Assembly: GCA_015227615.1 (NCBI GenBank)
Contig: JAALGZ010000004.1
Location: forward strand, 1,736,001-1,800,000
Direction: 5' to 3'
Source: Labyrinthula sp. Ha
Taxonomy: Eukaryota; Sar; Bigyra; Labyrinthulida; Labyrinthulaceae
DNA length: 64,000 bases
Of the stretch, positions 54,311 to 64,000 are shown piece after piece. Both the position numbers and the translations under genes were made by a program. The stretch's first letter is position 1. Every line of letters begins with the position of its first letter. The notes beneath the pieces were generated by a model. The model was given only the letters and a program-made list of their open reading frames with translations. It ran no database searches and was not told the DNA's origin.

Positions 54311-57300
54311 ATGGAAAAGGAAACAGATTACGAGAAGAAGTATAGATGTCTATGCTACACATACCATAAGCGGCTCGATGGAAAAACAATCTTTGAGCTC
54401 AAGGCTTTAAGGCATCAAAGTTTTGAATTGAAACTTCTGTTCAAGGTGTTCATTCTGGTAGTGTATGAGGAACATATTTCCATAAAAAACGCAATATTAA
54501 ACTTCAAAGACAAGCTTAAACATCCATTGAAGCTAAAGGAGAGAGTGAAGTTGTTGTTAAGGAAGAGAGATCTAAATGTATATTTTCAACTGAAGAAACT
54601 AGTTTTCACAAGTGACTTTATACCAGAATTTTTCCGTAATATCTCCCACTGCTTGGAGATCTTATGTAGATTTCTCCTGTACACATATGCTATGTTTACT
54701 CATCGACAGGGCTTCGAAAAAAGCATTTCTAATCCTTTAAGACTCTCGCAGAGCCAAAACTTGAGATCTATGAAGGAAACATTTAATCCTATGCGCATTG
54801 GAGGCTCAAAACCTTCTGGCTCTATGAAACTTGGGATCTCTGCAGAAAAACAGACTGGTCATGATACGAGTATAAAGGCCCCGCAAAAGCAGTCTGGAGC
54901 AGTATATACTAGTGTGAAAGAAGCAGAGCTTCAGCACTTTCGTTTGATGGAACGTATAAGAAGTATCAAGAGTGAACGATCAGTATATACTCCAAAGTAT
55001 CCGAAGTTTGATGTGTCTATCTTCGATTCTGATGGTGAAGATGACCTTGTTGAAATTATTAAGAGACCGAATTTTTTTCATGTTAATTCCAAAGAGGAAA
55101 AACGTTTGATTAACCATGAAATAGAAGATTTGTCATCAGAAACAGACACATTAGAAGATGATACTTCTTCAGTTGAAGAAACGAACAAGACATCTAATGA
55201 AAATAGACAGAAAAGTTCATCAATAAAAAGGAAGAGGAAAAAGCAAAAAAGTAATCAAAGGTCAAACTTGAACACCTCTAGAGTTGAACAAAAGCAGAGT
55301 ATACAAACTGAGTTTGATGAAAAAGCAAATGAGGGCAAGAACGACTTTAGCATGGAATCGCTTCTGGAAAAGGCAGCTATTTTTGTGCAAGCTTCCTTCC
55401 GAGGTTATCTTGGTAGAAGAAGAGCTAGAGAGCGTCAAGTAGAGCTCTCAATGGAAGCAGAGATATTGGAAAATATAGTGAAGCTTCAAGCAGCGGGCCG
55501 AGTGATTATAGCTGTGAAGCGGTCAAAGCGTAAAGTCAAGGAGCTGCGACAGTTAATGCTTCTGACGGAAATGGTGTTAAATTGTCAAAAGAATTATAGA
55601 ATGAAGAAGGCAATCCAACAACGTGAGACTTTAAAATTGGAAAGAACATTAATCAGAGTCCAGGCAACTGTAAGAATGTTTCTCCAAATGTGTAGATACC
55701 GTAGACTTCTCGAGGAAAAGTTTAGATTGGAATACGAATACAATTGTGCAACCAAGATTCAATCTACATACCGAAGCAGACAACAACAGATTATGTTTCG
55801 CTATGTAAAGTTAAAAGCTAAGAGCGCAACAGTGATTCAGTCCGCCATGAGAATGTATATTGCCCGGAAAAGCTTTTTATTTAAATTGCGATTTAAACGA
55901 GCAACCCCCGGGTCAGAACGAATAAAAATAGGAACTCAGTTACTTGAAGAGACTAAAGTTGAAATGAAGCAATTAACAAAAGAGATTGATTTAATGCATG
56001 TAGCTCACGAGAGAGCTGAAGAGAGGTTAAACCATGTACAAGAAGAACTAGAAGGTTCAAAAGAAGATCTAAAAGTTGTTGAAAATGAGCTCTCTCAATT
56101 GAATCAAATGGACGAGTTGTTTTTATTCCAAGGAGATGTAAATGTAAAACCTGTTGATGGATCTTCTCCTGGGGTGAACTCAAAAAGTGATGAGGTTGAA
56201 GGCAAAATGATGAAAGAAAAAACTCAAAGAGAGAAGAAAAAAAAACTGGTTGAGGCTGAACTTACAAATGCTCTTAACCTTGTTGAGGCTAAGAAAAGAA
56301 GTTTACATCAGCTACAAGACAGAATCTGTAACTTAGATGTTCAAAGAAGAGTAAAGGAACGGGCTTTCCAATCCCTTCAGACAAGAATTACGGATTTGGT
56401 TCAACAGCAGAAGGAAGAGCTTCATGCTATTCGAGAGAAATCAATAGAGATAGAGGAACTTGGTCTAGCCTCTGCTGATTTTGCTCAAAAAACTGTACAG
56501 AAGCTTAAGGCCAATGATGAACAGTCCAAGAAACTTTACAGCTCAACACAAGAATTAATGAAATTTCAGTTTATGTCTATTTCCTTGTCGTACTTCAATT
56601 CACTAAGCATGATGCAGAGCCTGAAAGATCAACATAAGGAAAACTCATCCTATGTTTTAGAAAATGCTATGAAATCCTCATCCGCGGCTGCAGCGTTAGC
56701 TAAGGCAACAGGGATGCCTCAATTGTTTAAAAGCAAAGCTGATCATGCTACAGTGGCTTTAGAAGAAAAGGAGCGAGAAGAAATAAAACAAAAAGCAGCA
56801 AGTTTTGTTTACGATGTACCTAAGGATATAAGAAAATGGACTGTTGATGATGTAGGTTCCTGGTTAGACTACCTCAGCTTGAGTAAATACAAGAAGGCTT
56901 TCAAGGTTGCAGCTGTTGATGGTGACTTCCTGTTAGAACTTAGTTTTGAAGACTTAAGAGACCATTTGCAGATAAAACACCCTTTGCACATTGATAAGAT
57001 CTTGAAGAGCAGAGCAAAGTTTGCACCTCTTACTCAAGAAGAGGAGAAGAAACTAGACTTAGCGTTAGATGAATTAAAAGCTGATCATCGACGAAGGAAC
57101 GCTGTTAGTGAAGGTGAAAGTAAAGAAGCCAAATCATATCTACTTAGTTTTGCTACTGTGTTTTCTCAAATTAGAAATAATCGAACTAAAATAGTGGAAG
57201 AAGCACTTGATCTTGGTTTCTCTATCGAAAAGACGGATCCTCATGGAAATACTGGTTTGTTAGTTGCTTGCCAGAACGTGAATCAAAAGATTGCGGCTCT

Positions 57301-57475
57301 GTTCTTGAAACGCGGGGCCAATATAAATCATCAAAATACTCAAGGAAATACTGCATTGCACTATGCTCTGGCATATGAACCTGAAGGAACTCTTGCTGAA
57401 TACTTGATTGCATTAGGTGCTAATGACCAGATTCCAAATGCGTTAGGCTTAACTTGTTATGATGGATTGGAGTAG
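54311..57475 (+). CDS. IQ-motif, coiled-coil, SAM and ankyrin-repeat protein
   Basis: A single exon of 1054 residues. The first ATG in frame is at 54311. Residues 1-140 are basic and helical. A disordered acidic and lysine-rich region follows (to about 350). Five or six IQ-like motifs span about 353-530 (for example VQASFRGYLGRRRARERQ and IQSAMRMYIARKSF), which suggests several calmodulin-type light chains. A long coiled coil runs about 540-780. A SAM domain lies near 839-905 (IRKWTVDDVGSWLDYLSL). Two or more ankyrin repeats close the protein (975-1054; GANINHQNTQGNTALHYAL). The ending GLTCYDGLE resembles terminal ankyrins I associate with stramenopile proteins. It is probably a cytoskeletal or ciliary scaffold. 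Its stop is 31 bp from the NHP2 stop, convergent. Confidence 0.9.
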   Translation: MEKETDYEKKYRCLCYTYHKRLDGKTIFELKALRHQSFELKLLFKVFILVVYEEHISIKNAILNFKDKLKHPLKLKERVKLLLRKRDLNVYFQLKKLVFTSDFIPEFFRNISHCLEILCRFLLYTYAMFTHRQGFEKSISNPLRLSQSQNLRSMKETFNPMRIGGSKPSGSMKLGISAEKQTGHDTSIKAPQKQSGAVYTSVKEAELQHFRLMERIRSIKSERSVYTPKYPKFDVSIFDSDGEDDLVEIIKRPNFFHVNSKEEKRLINHEIEDLSSETDTLEDDTSSVEETNKTSNENRQKSSSIKRKRKKQKSNQRSNLNTSRVEQKQSIQTEFDEKANEGKNDFSMESLLEKAAIFVQASFRGYLGRRRARERQVELSMEAEILENIVKLQAAGRVIIAVKRSKRKVKELRQLMLLTEMVLNCQKNYRMKKAIQQRETLKLERTLIRVQATVRMFLQMCRYRRLLEEKFRLEYEYNCATKIQSTYRSRQQQIMFRYVKLKAKSATVIQSAMRMYIARKSFLFKLRFKRATPGSERIKIGTQLLEETKVEMKQLTKEIDLMHVAHERAEERLNHVQEELEGSKEDLKVVENELSQLNQMDELFLFQGDVNVKPVDGSSPGVNSKSDEVEGKMMKEKTQREKKKKLVEAELTNALNLVEAKKRSLHQLQDRICNLDVQRRVKERAFQSLQTRITDLVQQQKEELHAIREKSIEIEELGLASADFAQKTVQKLKANDEQSKKLYSSTQELMKFQFMSISLSYFNSLSMMQSLKDQHKENSSYVLENAMKSSSAAAALAKATGMPQLFKSKADHATVALEEKEREEIKQKAASFVYDVPKDIRKWTVDDVGSWLDYLSLSKYKKAFKVAAVDGDFLLELSFEDLRDHLQIKHPLHIDKILKSRAKFAPLTQEEEKKLDLALDELKADHRRRNAVSEGESKEAKSYLLSFATVFSQIRNNRTKIVEEALDLGFSIEKTDPHGNTGLLVACQNVNQKIAALFLKRGANINHQNTQGNTALHYALAYEPEGTLAEYLIALGANDQIPNALGLTCYDGLE

Positions 57476-57506
57476 AAATAGTCAAAGTTTAGACGCAACA
57501 AAGAAA

Positions 57507-57950
57507 TCAAACATCTTCAGGGATAAGCTTTTTTAGTTTTTTACCCATCTCTTCAAACGTGTCTCTAAGTTCCCAGTCCTCTGCTTCCTTTCCTATTTTG
57601 CTGGTCACAAGAAGGCAACTTGTTGGTCGTTTAGATTTACATGCTGCTCCAAGTTCATCTTTACTTGGAACAAATGCGTATCCAACGTTTAGTGATTCAC
57701 AATATGCTGGAAGATGAGCAACTACATCTATAGGAGAGATGTCACCAGCAATTAAGCAAATGCACTGTTTGGATGGGTCTTTTAGCTTTCGCAGCCCTTT
57801 ATTAACTTCCTTAACTCCTCGCTTTACTAATTTATCTTTGCATGCTTTTTTTACCAACTTTAAACTCTTTTTTAAGTTTTTTTCACTCAGCAATGGTTGA
57901 GCAATTGTGCTCAAACCATTTCTTTGTCTAAATTTTGTAAGCTTAACCAT
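57507..57950 (-). CDS. NHP2: H/ACA snoRNP subunit NHP2 (L7Ae family)
   Basis: A single exon of 147 residues, close to the family length. The L7Ae/NHP2 fold is clear: [14 protein letters not shown] (RNA-binding helix), [47 protein letters not shown] and a short acidic C-terminus. NHP2 is a core protein of box H/ACA RNPs, which pseudouridylate rRNA and snRNA in the nucleolus and, in some eukaryotes, stabilise telomerase RNA. The gene is head to head with RNase H2 subunit A, with 49 bp between start codons, and convergent with the IQ-SAM-ankyrin gene. Confidence 0.95.
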   Translation of the reverse strand: MVKLTKFRQRNGLSTIAQPLLSEKNLKKSLKLVKKACKDKLVKRGVKEVNKGLRKLKDPSKQCICLIAGDISPIDVVAHLPAYCESLNVGYAFVPSKDELGAACKSKRPTSCLLVTSKIGKEAEDWELRDTFEEMGKKLKKLIPEDV

Positions 57951-57999
57951 TGTTTCTTTTGACTATTTTGGGCAAGGATCAAACATAGCATTCAACAAA
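57951..57999. promoter_or_regulatory. 49-bp intergenic bidirectional promoter, NHP2 / RNase H2A
   Basis: Only 49 bp separate the two divergent ATGs, so both leaders and part of the promoter must be this short, or the transcripts overlap at their 5' ends. No known motif is evident. Confidence 0.6.
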
Positions 58000-58901
58000 A
58001 TGAAGATAGAAGTGTTTCTCAACAACGTAAGCAGCGACGGAAAATATGTCCTTGGAATTGATGAAGCAGGAAGAGGACCTGTTCTTGGACCAATGGTTTT
58101 CGGATGTGTTCTCTGGAAGAAAAAAGAACAACATTCTCTAGCAAAACTTGGTTTCAACGGTTTACTGTTGTTTATAATAACCGTTTAGATTCAAAAGTTT
58201 TAACCGAAGAAAGAAGAGAAGAACTTTTCGAGGAAATTGAAAAACACGATGAAATAGGATTTGGTAGGTGTACCTTAAGTGCTGAGTATATCTCCAATAG
58301 AATGTTAAGTCCAAATCCCACGAATTTAAACCTTCTTTCTTTCTTTGCCACAAGGGACTTGCTGCAGAAGATTTTGGAAAAAGTAAATGGGGTTGAACTC
58401 TATGTTGATGCAGTGGGGTCTACCGATAAATATCAATCAGCACTAAAAGATGCTCTAAATATCCCTGGGCTTAATATTACTGTTGCCAAGAAAGCAGATA
58501 GTAAGTACCCGGTTGTGAGTGCTGCTAGTATTGTAGCCAAGGTTCACCGGGACAGATTGATGTGGGGTCTGAGTTGCAATTGTTCTGGGTATCCGAGTGA
58601 TCCAAATACAACCCTTTGGCTAAAGGAAAATATCGATAACATGTTTGGTTTTTCTCGACCAGGTGTCGTTCGATTTAGCTGGAAAACAGCCAAAGCTTTA
58701 ATAAATGACTTAGAAGAAGATGAAAAACCTAAAAAAAAAAGTAAAACAGATGTCATCAAAGTTGTCTTTGAAAGTAGCATTGACGAAACCACGGAACTAG
58801 GGTCTTTTTTTCTACCCACGACTAAACTTCCGCTCTTCTTCACTGGGCTTACTGTAGATAACAATGCGACAGAGACCGCAGTTGGAGTTGCAGATGCATG
58901 A
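58000..58901 (+). CDS. RNASEH2A: Ribonuclease H2 catalytic subunit A
   Basis: Two exons, 58000-58150 and 58189-58901, are split by a 38-nt phase 1 intron and encode 287 residues. The frame is open upstream to about 57907 without an ATG, so the ATG at 58000 is the likely start. The catalytic acids are present: [17 protein letters not shown] (Asp-Glu pair), [12 protein letters not shown] and [14 protein letters not shown]. The intron interrupts [14 protein letters not shown], the DSK loop. The type II-specific [15 protein letters not shown] block and a basic patch KPKKKSK near the C-terminus follow. The enzyme removes single ribonucleotides and RNA:DNA hybrids in the nucleus, normally in complex with subunits B and C. 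Confidence 0.95.
58151..58188 (+). other. 38-nt intron with internal inverted repeat
   Basis: GTTTCA to GTTTAG. AACGGTT and AACCGTT inside it could pair as a 7-bp stem. Confidence 0.85.
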
Positions 58902-59218
58902 CTTTCCAAAAAGTTCTTCTTTAGAGTCTCTACACATACTTCAAATATTTAGATTTAGTTCACATGAATAAAGCCTTACCTGCTATAGCTTGCCCGCTAA
59001 GGGCTCAGTATGATTTGAAGCTCTTGTATAACTTATTTACTTTTTATGTGTAACTCTTAAGCAGATATAATTTTACTCCACCACAAAATTTACTCCTCAA
59101 CCATTAACAATATTATACAATCCCAAACGAAGAAAAGTAACAGAAGTTTTCAATACTCGGCCCTTTCTCTACTCAAATATATATAATGTGAACGAAACTA
59201 ATTTCTTGAATAAACAAG
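58902..59218. other. Convergent 3' spacer
   Basis: A 317-bp A+T-rich interval between the RNase H2A and DH-protein stops. No gene seen. Confidence 0.55.
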
Positions 59219-61483
59219 CTACAAATCCTTCAACTTCATATCCAAGGCATATAATCTGTTGGCCAGTTGCTCTTGTAACGCTCTTATGCTTGGCAAGGAT
59301 ATATGATTTGTTTTTGCCGCCAGTTTTTCCATCCTCTGCAGAAAGATAGTGTATTGCGGAAACCTTTGCACTGGAGTTATTAAGACACTGCTTATAGTCT
59401 TATCACGAATGAGATTGTGACCTCTTCCAACTTCTTTCCAGATTTGAAGATAGTTCATGCCAAGCGGATCAACTTTTCCTCCCACCCTTCTTCTCTCTCT
59501 TGGGTTCCTGCTTCCTAACAAAGGAGCTGCCGATTTGTAATGCACGTGATATGGCGTATAATATTCCATTAACTTATCTATAGTCATTGACATCAAGTCA
59601 ATTAAAATTCCAGGCCTGCCACCTGTGAACTCAATTTCTTTCTTAGGATACGGGCAAATGCATAGAGATTCTAGCAGGCGGAGAAATTTTCGGGAAGCCT
59701 TTGTAACCATGTACAAGTGCGAGCCAAAGCACAATTGTACTTCATTCGGACTAAGTCCAAGAGAGTTTTTGGCAGTATCCCCCAACTTTCCAGCGGCAAT
59801 ACTGTTCACGTTGTTGGCGTATTGATCAACAAAGCACTTCATCCTTTGGTAATATATTTGTTCGCTCTGAACAAACTCGTCTACAACTTTTTCAAGCATA
59901 TTGTCTCTTTCAAAGAAGTTAATATAGAACGGCCAGGAGCTTAAACAGTTCACATCTTCAGTTAAATAATGGACTTCAACATCAGGGAGTATATCAAACT
60001 CTTCCACAGGTCTCTTCCAGGCTATTGGCAGAAATTGGTACTTGTTATAAATTCCCACCACAATATCAGCAAAATTATAGTATTTAAACAGTAAATGAGC
60101 CACCGTTACACTTTTTGAGTCAATAAGCGTATAAAAATTCTCCAAATCCTTTTGCATTTTTTTGGAATTCAAAAACATTATTCCAGTGAACTCATCCTCC
60201 CTGGAACTTCTGTCAACTCCATGGATATCATCCAATATTCTTTGCTGTTCTGCAGCTGTAGCTCTGTTAAAACGCTTAAAATCTTCTTGCGGAACATGAG
60301 ATAAAATCTTTTGAGGGCGCGAGTCTACTGGAATATGAATTCCTCCAAATATCTGAGTTCTCCGGTTCGTATCCTCTCCACTTAGATGAAAATCAAGCTG
60401 CTGGCGTCTTTTCTCAGACTCCCCACTTGATCTTTGGGACCTTGGATAGCTTTCTTCACTTTCGTCAATCTGTTTCTCAGAAAACAACTCATTTCGTGGC
60501 AACCTCTTTCCTTTCGTGGGTCTAGGCAGGGTGGGCATTTCTGGTTCTATTGTAAACACATCGCCTGGTGTCATTGCCAAAAAGCTGCCCCGAGATGGTC
60601 GTGGACTTGTGGGAAGAGCAGGCATGCTTTCTTCACCATCATTGTCATTTGTTCTGATTGAAAACCTGTTCGAGTTCTTGCGCACCATGTTTTGGGGAGT
60701 AGAGAAGTCGAAATCTGATCCTGCTTTGAAGGTTGCACTTTTCCTTGCGGATACTGTCAAACCCGCAAACATAGCAGTATCACTTTCTCCTCTACGCCTC
60801 AAGTTGCTGGGCCCAAATGTATCGTTAAATCTGGCAACGCTACTCTTCTTAATTAATAAGCCAGGTCTTGTTCCGTTTGGTTTCTTCGGCTTTTCTGGAA
60901 GTAATGAGTCACTTCTGCGCACAAGGTTAACAAAAACAAGCGTAGCCTTATCCAAGTTCTCTTCTTCGAGTTGAAAAACAACTTTTGCAATCGGCCGACT
61001 ATACTCGCGTAATTTCTTCTTCTTTACACTGTTCTTCATACTTCTTAAAATTTCTCCAAGACAATTCAGGTTCACTGAATCTAGATATAAAAGTGCTTGG
61101 CGGATACTACTGTCTGAGGCAGTTTCGATATTCATTGTAAAGAGTTCATTTTGTGCCTGGGGAGGGATAAACGGGGGGTCTGACTCATCAATCACCTTCA
61201 GGACCACACAAGCCCACACGTTCGCCTCATATTCTTGAAATATATGGAAGGCTTCATTGGAAAAGGCAGCTTGACCAAGATTAAAATTTTTCGCAAAGTT
61301 TTCGAGCCTGGTACTCGCTTCATGCGTTTTATAGTTATTCTGGTAGTTATCGCAACCTTCGAACAAGAGTTCGCCAACCTTCTTAGACTCCTTCTGTTTT
61401 ATATATAATAGAATCTCCATAAGCCATTCTTTCAGTACTGTGGACTGGGGAGTTGATGATTCTCCTAGATAAGTAAAAGACAT
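59219..61483 (-). CDS. DH-domain (RhoGEF-like) protein without an obvious PH domain
   Basis: A single exon of 754 residues from the ATG at 61483. Residues 1-180 form a helical region that I do not recognise. About 200-400 is disordered, rich in Ser, Pro and Arg. The C-terminal 230 residues resemble a Dbl homology domain: MLEKVVDEFVQSEQIYYQRM as the first conserved helix, a middle block, and ISSVLITPVQRFPQYTIFLQRM, a very good match to the third conserved region. DH domains load GTP onto Rho-family GTPases. The protein stops about 45 residues after that motif, so the usual PH domain is missing. A 3' exon in the downstream 317 bp seems unlikely, as nothing resembling PH is visible there. Confidence 0.78.
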   Translation of the reverse strand: MSFTYLGESSTPQSTVLKEWLMEILLYIKQKESKKVGELLFEGCDNYQNNYKTHEASTRLENFAKNFNLGQAAFSNEAFHIFQEYEANVWACVVLKVIDESDPPFIPPQAQNELFTMNIETASDSSIRQALLYLDSVNLNCLGEILRSMKNSVKKKKLREYSRPIAKVVFQLEEENLDKATLVFVNLVRRSDSLLPEKPKKPNGTRPGLLIKKSSVARFNDTFGPSNLRRRGESDTAMFAGLTVSARKSATFKAGSDFDFSTPQNMVRKNSNRFSIRTNDNDGEESMPALPTSPRPSRGSFLAMTPGDVFTIEPEMPTLPRPTKGKRLPRNELFSEKQIDESEESYPRSQRSSGESEKRRQQLDFHLSGEDTNRRTQIFGGIHIPVDSRPQKILSHVPQEDFKRFNRATAAEQQRILDDIHGVDRSSREDEFTGIMFLNSKKMQKDLENFYTLIDSKSVTVAHLLFKYYNFADIVVGIYNKYQFLPIAWKRPVEEFDILPDVEVHYLTEDVNCLSSWPFYINFFERDNMLEKVVDEFVQSEQIYYQRMKCFVDQYANNVNSIAAGKLGDTAKNSLGLSPNEVQLCFGSHLYMVTKASRKFLRLLESLCICPYPKKEIEFTGGRPGILIDLMSMTIDKLMEYYTPYHVHYKSAAPLLGSRNPRERRRVGGKVDPLGMNYLQIWKEVGRGHNLIRDKTISSVLITPVQRFPQYTIFLQRMEKLAAKTNHISLPSIRALQEQLANRLYALDMKLKDL

Positions 61484-64000
61484 TCGTTTCTAATTTAAAC
61501 GGAACTGTTTAGTTGATTTTTTTTCTTTTGGTTAATCGGTAAACTCGAACGGTTGTCGGGAACTTTGATAGTAAAATAGCACTTGCTCTACGCCCTTTAA
61601 ATGATGTTATAATTCATCGGTAATGAGATTATTTGAAAGACAATTCTTGAATCTGTAATCATATTTACTGGTCTTATCAGAGGACGAACAATCTATCGGT
61701 CATTGGGAAATAATACCGTTCGGTACTATGTTCTTGAAGTGGAACCGGTATTGATTATATTCTGACCAATGATCACATGGGAAAATTCTGGGTACCGAGA
61801 TGCTACCATATTGAATTCTTTATAATTTGTAGATTTTATAATAAATTCATCCTTAAAAAAGAGATATGCAATTAAATAATAAACTTTAGAAAATGACACA
61901 ATGTAGGAATCAGAGTTGTTATGGATTATCAACATTTAATTGATCCCTAGTGTGATTCGATTATCAACAAGAAGTTTGGGAGGTTGATACATATCGCATG
62001 ATTTTAGTTTTGCTTTCATTACCATTATATTATCACTAACCAAGCAATATTGTTACGGGAGAATCAGATTCAATCAATAAGAGAAGTATTAAAGAAAACT
62101 GGGAACAATTTCTCTAAAACTCAGGTTTGATCCCTAGCACCTTGAAGTAATGAATATGAAATTTCACTGTAGCCGTTCCTTGGAGAACCCAGAGTAGGAA
62201 CCACTTGCTAAAATTAAGTCATAAAGGAAGAAAAAAAGAAAAAAATCTTATAGAGTCTGAATGAATCAAATATTGTGAAGACATCTCAGAAAAAATGAGC
62301 TTAATACTAGAAGCAAAGGTTGAATGTATGGAGTTAACTCAAGGTCTTACTGTGAAAAACTGAAAGCTCGGCAAAGTATCCCTACTTGGGTTTGCGCAGA
62401 CAATAATGCAAATAATCCCTCCTGGGTTGCTATAGTGCTACAATTTATCATGTTGCCATAACTTCTCTACAGATCAAGAACCATAAAACTGGATGCAGAG
62501 TTAAGCACATTGCTCTTTTCATCAGAACTCCGTTATGTTTCATTTTCGGCGTGGAATATGTGCACCAATTGTGTATTCTGAGAGTTTTTTCAAGATTTGA
62601 AGATGCATGGCTGCCCAAGGTTAACTGAATCGGTACACATTCCGCTATTGTTCTATGTTTGAATTCAGAGTTTGAGTAACTGATAATCAGTACTTTCTGA
62701 ATTGTATCTTCGTCACCAATCTCTGCTGCGCTTAAAATTGCGCTCAAAAGAAAACTCTTTAGGTAGTTATTGATGATTCTTATTACGCTAAAAGTAGGCC
62801 AGTTTCTTAAAACTTATAAAACTTTGATTTTTTTCTATGTGAAGAGACTGATATATTGTTTTCCATATCCTAGATCATAAAACCAACACCGGGAAATCTG
62901 TCACTCTGTTTCCCGTAACAATCTTTCCCGAATGTCCATCCGGGAATGGAAACCTGTAGCAGACCCAATCTATTAACCCATTCGTCAATCATCTCTTTCT
63001 ATATCCGGGATTTGTTAGCATGAAACTGGCTAAAACGATTTCCAAAATGATATTACATTTTGTCTTGGTCTTCGTAATTAGGTGGAGGGTTAACTAAAGC
63101 TACAAACGGTAGTACACGGTAAGAAAATAGGATTAGAATCAATTACCGTTAATAAACGGTAGTATATCCCATAATTTCTGGATTTCCGGTAATTTTTCAA
63201 ATTCGATAAATTCGTTTCATTCTTTTCTTGAACAAGTTTTGTCTTAAAATATTATTGATAAAATTTCAATCAATTGAAAACTCACTTAAATAAAGGTTAA
63301 GCTCATAAGAAATAGAACATTCTAAACTTTTTGCTTTAACCTGGTGGTGCGGGTTCCCATCCTTTTTTAACCATTGAAAAACATTGCTTCATGGTTTCTA
63401 GTTGTTTTATATTTGGGGTAAATAATCACTATTCGTATTACTGAAAGTTAAATGAATGAATTTCTCTAATCGAATGAAGATCGCCTGTTTTAACATCGTG
63501 TTTTCACAACTTTCTGTTGACGAATTCCCTTAACCTTAGATTAAGTGCCTCTGATAAGAAGAACGATGTAGTCTTACACATTAACTGAGAGTGGCAACAG
63601 CTAGCAGCAGACAACCATGGTGGAAGCTGCTACAGACAATGCTGGTTTTCTTTTTATCAAAATGACTCCTTCGTTTCTGTTTGGTTTCTATTTTCTCGTT
63701 CGCACCGCTTGTATTTATCAGTTTTCTCTTAACCTTGTTTCGTTTTAACTTCAAGTAGCAAAACAAGTAGACTTTGACGAATATCCCAAAGGGATAAAAC
63801 ATAACGTTATACTATACGTTACAGTACTATAACGGTACATGTCCTCTACTCAAACCTATTTAACGGTAACTAACGTTAATTTATCTTAATGGTAATAAAT
63901 AATATATACCGTTAAAACGCTTCTGTTATCGAACCCTATTTGATAGTTGTGATGATATTACATTACCATAACTTAGGCTAACTCAATGAAATTTAAAATT
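61484..64000. other. Gene-free right end with ACGGTA/TACCGT-rich patches
   Basis: I see no gene. The words ACGGTA and TACCGT recur unusually often at 63105-63195 and 63820-63925. CCCG/CGGG words cluster at 62890-62960. A 99-codon minus-strand frame at 62448-62747 has a faint ankyrin-like start but no repeat continuation. Confidence 0.5.

Noticed and set aside
62448-62747. Possible ankyrin-repeat fragment on the minus strand
   Set aside because: Only the first 20 residues are vaguely ankyrin-like, with no second repeat and no GxTPLH motif.

Overview
The window is nuclear DNA from an A+T-rich unicellular eukaryote. The genes have spliceosomal GT-AG introns, ER and membrane proteins, an H/ACA snoRNP protein, RNase H2, a Tubby protein, a RhoGEF-like protein, a LINE and two kinds of eukaryotic DNA transposon. 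Every intron I can place with confidence is 27-38 nt long and T-rich with a TAG or CAG end. The standard genetic code fits throughout. The cytochrome b5 reductase C-terminus, the IQ-SAM-ankyrin architecture, the MULE type and the tiny introns look most like a stramenopile or related protist. That placement is an impression, not a result, and I do not name a species.

Genes sit in tight islands separated by long A+T-rich stretches in which I see no gene. Island 1 (6.5-8.6 kb) holds a Sec14-like protein and an unknown acidic protein, convergent. A decayed MULE DNA transposon lies at 10.1-12.9 kb, with a 9-bp target duplication and ~40-bp inverted ends. Island 2 (13.4-17.7 kb) is a large inverted structure: two almost identical NADH-cytochrome b5 reductase genes face each other around a small basic protein gene and a Tubby gene. 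A 617-bp non-autonomous hAT element (17-bp inverted ends, 8-bp target duplication) lies in the desert at 21.7-22.4 kb.

Island 3 (25.6-32.9 kb) holds enolase and phosphoglycerate mutase head to head (consecutive glycolytic steps). It also holds a small two-TM membrane protein, a P5-type protein disulfide isomerase, and an endonuclease/exonuclease/phosphatase-fold protein that lacks catalytic residues. At 39.4-43.7 kb lies a LINE with one uninterrupted 1165-codon ORF (APE endonuclease, reverse transcriptase, an embedded C2HC zinc finger), bounded by a 12-bp target duplication. It stops about 140 bp before the start codon of a Zn2Cys6 regulator.

Island 4 (52.4-61.5 kb) is the densest. It has an unknown multi-pass membrane protein, a C14/C7-type sterol reductase, an IQ-coiled-coil-SAM-ankyrin protein, NHP2, RNase H2 subunit A and a DH-domain protein, with gaps of 31-317 bp. 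NHP2 and RNase H2A start only 49 bp apart on opposite strands.

The most unusual items are: (1) the reductase pair, whose two amino-acid differences include the residue known to set NADH preference, and whose N-termini differ by an apparent myristoylation signal; (2) the ultra-short introns, one of which is in frame without a stop; (3) the LINE with a zinc finger between its RT palm and thumb; (4) the degraded active site of the EEP-fold protein; and (5) the well-preserved hAT element with a 29-bp palindrome. I found no tRNA, rRNA, CRISPR or complete snRNA gene.
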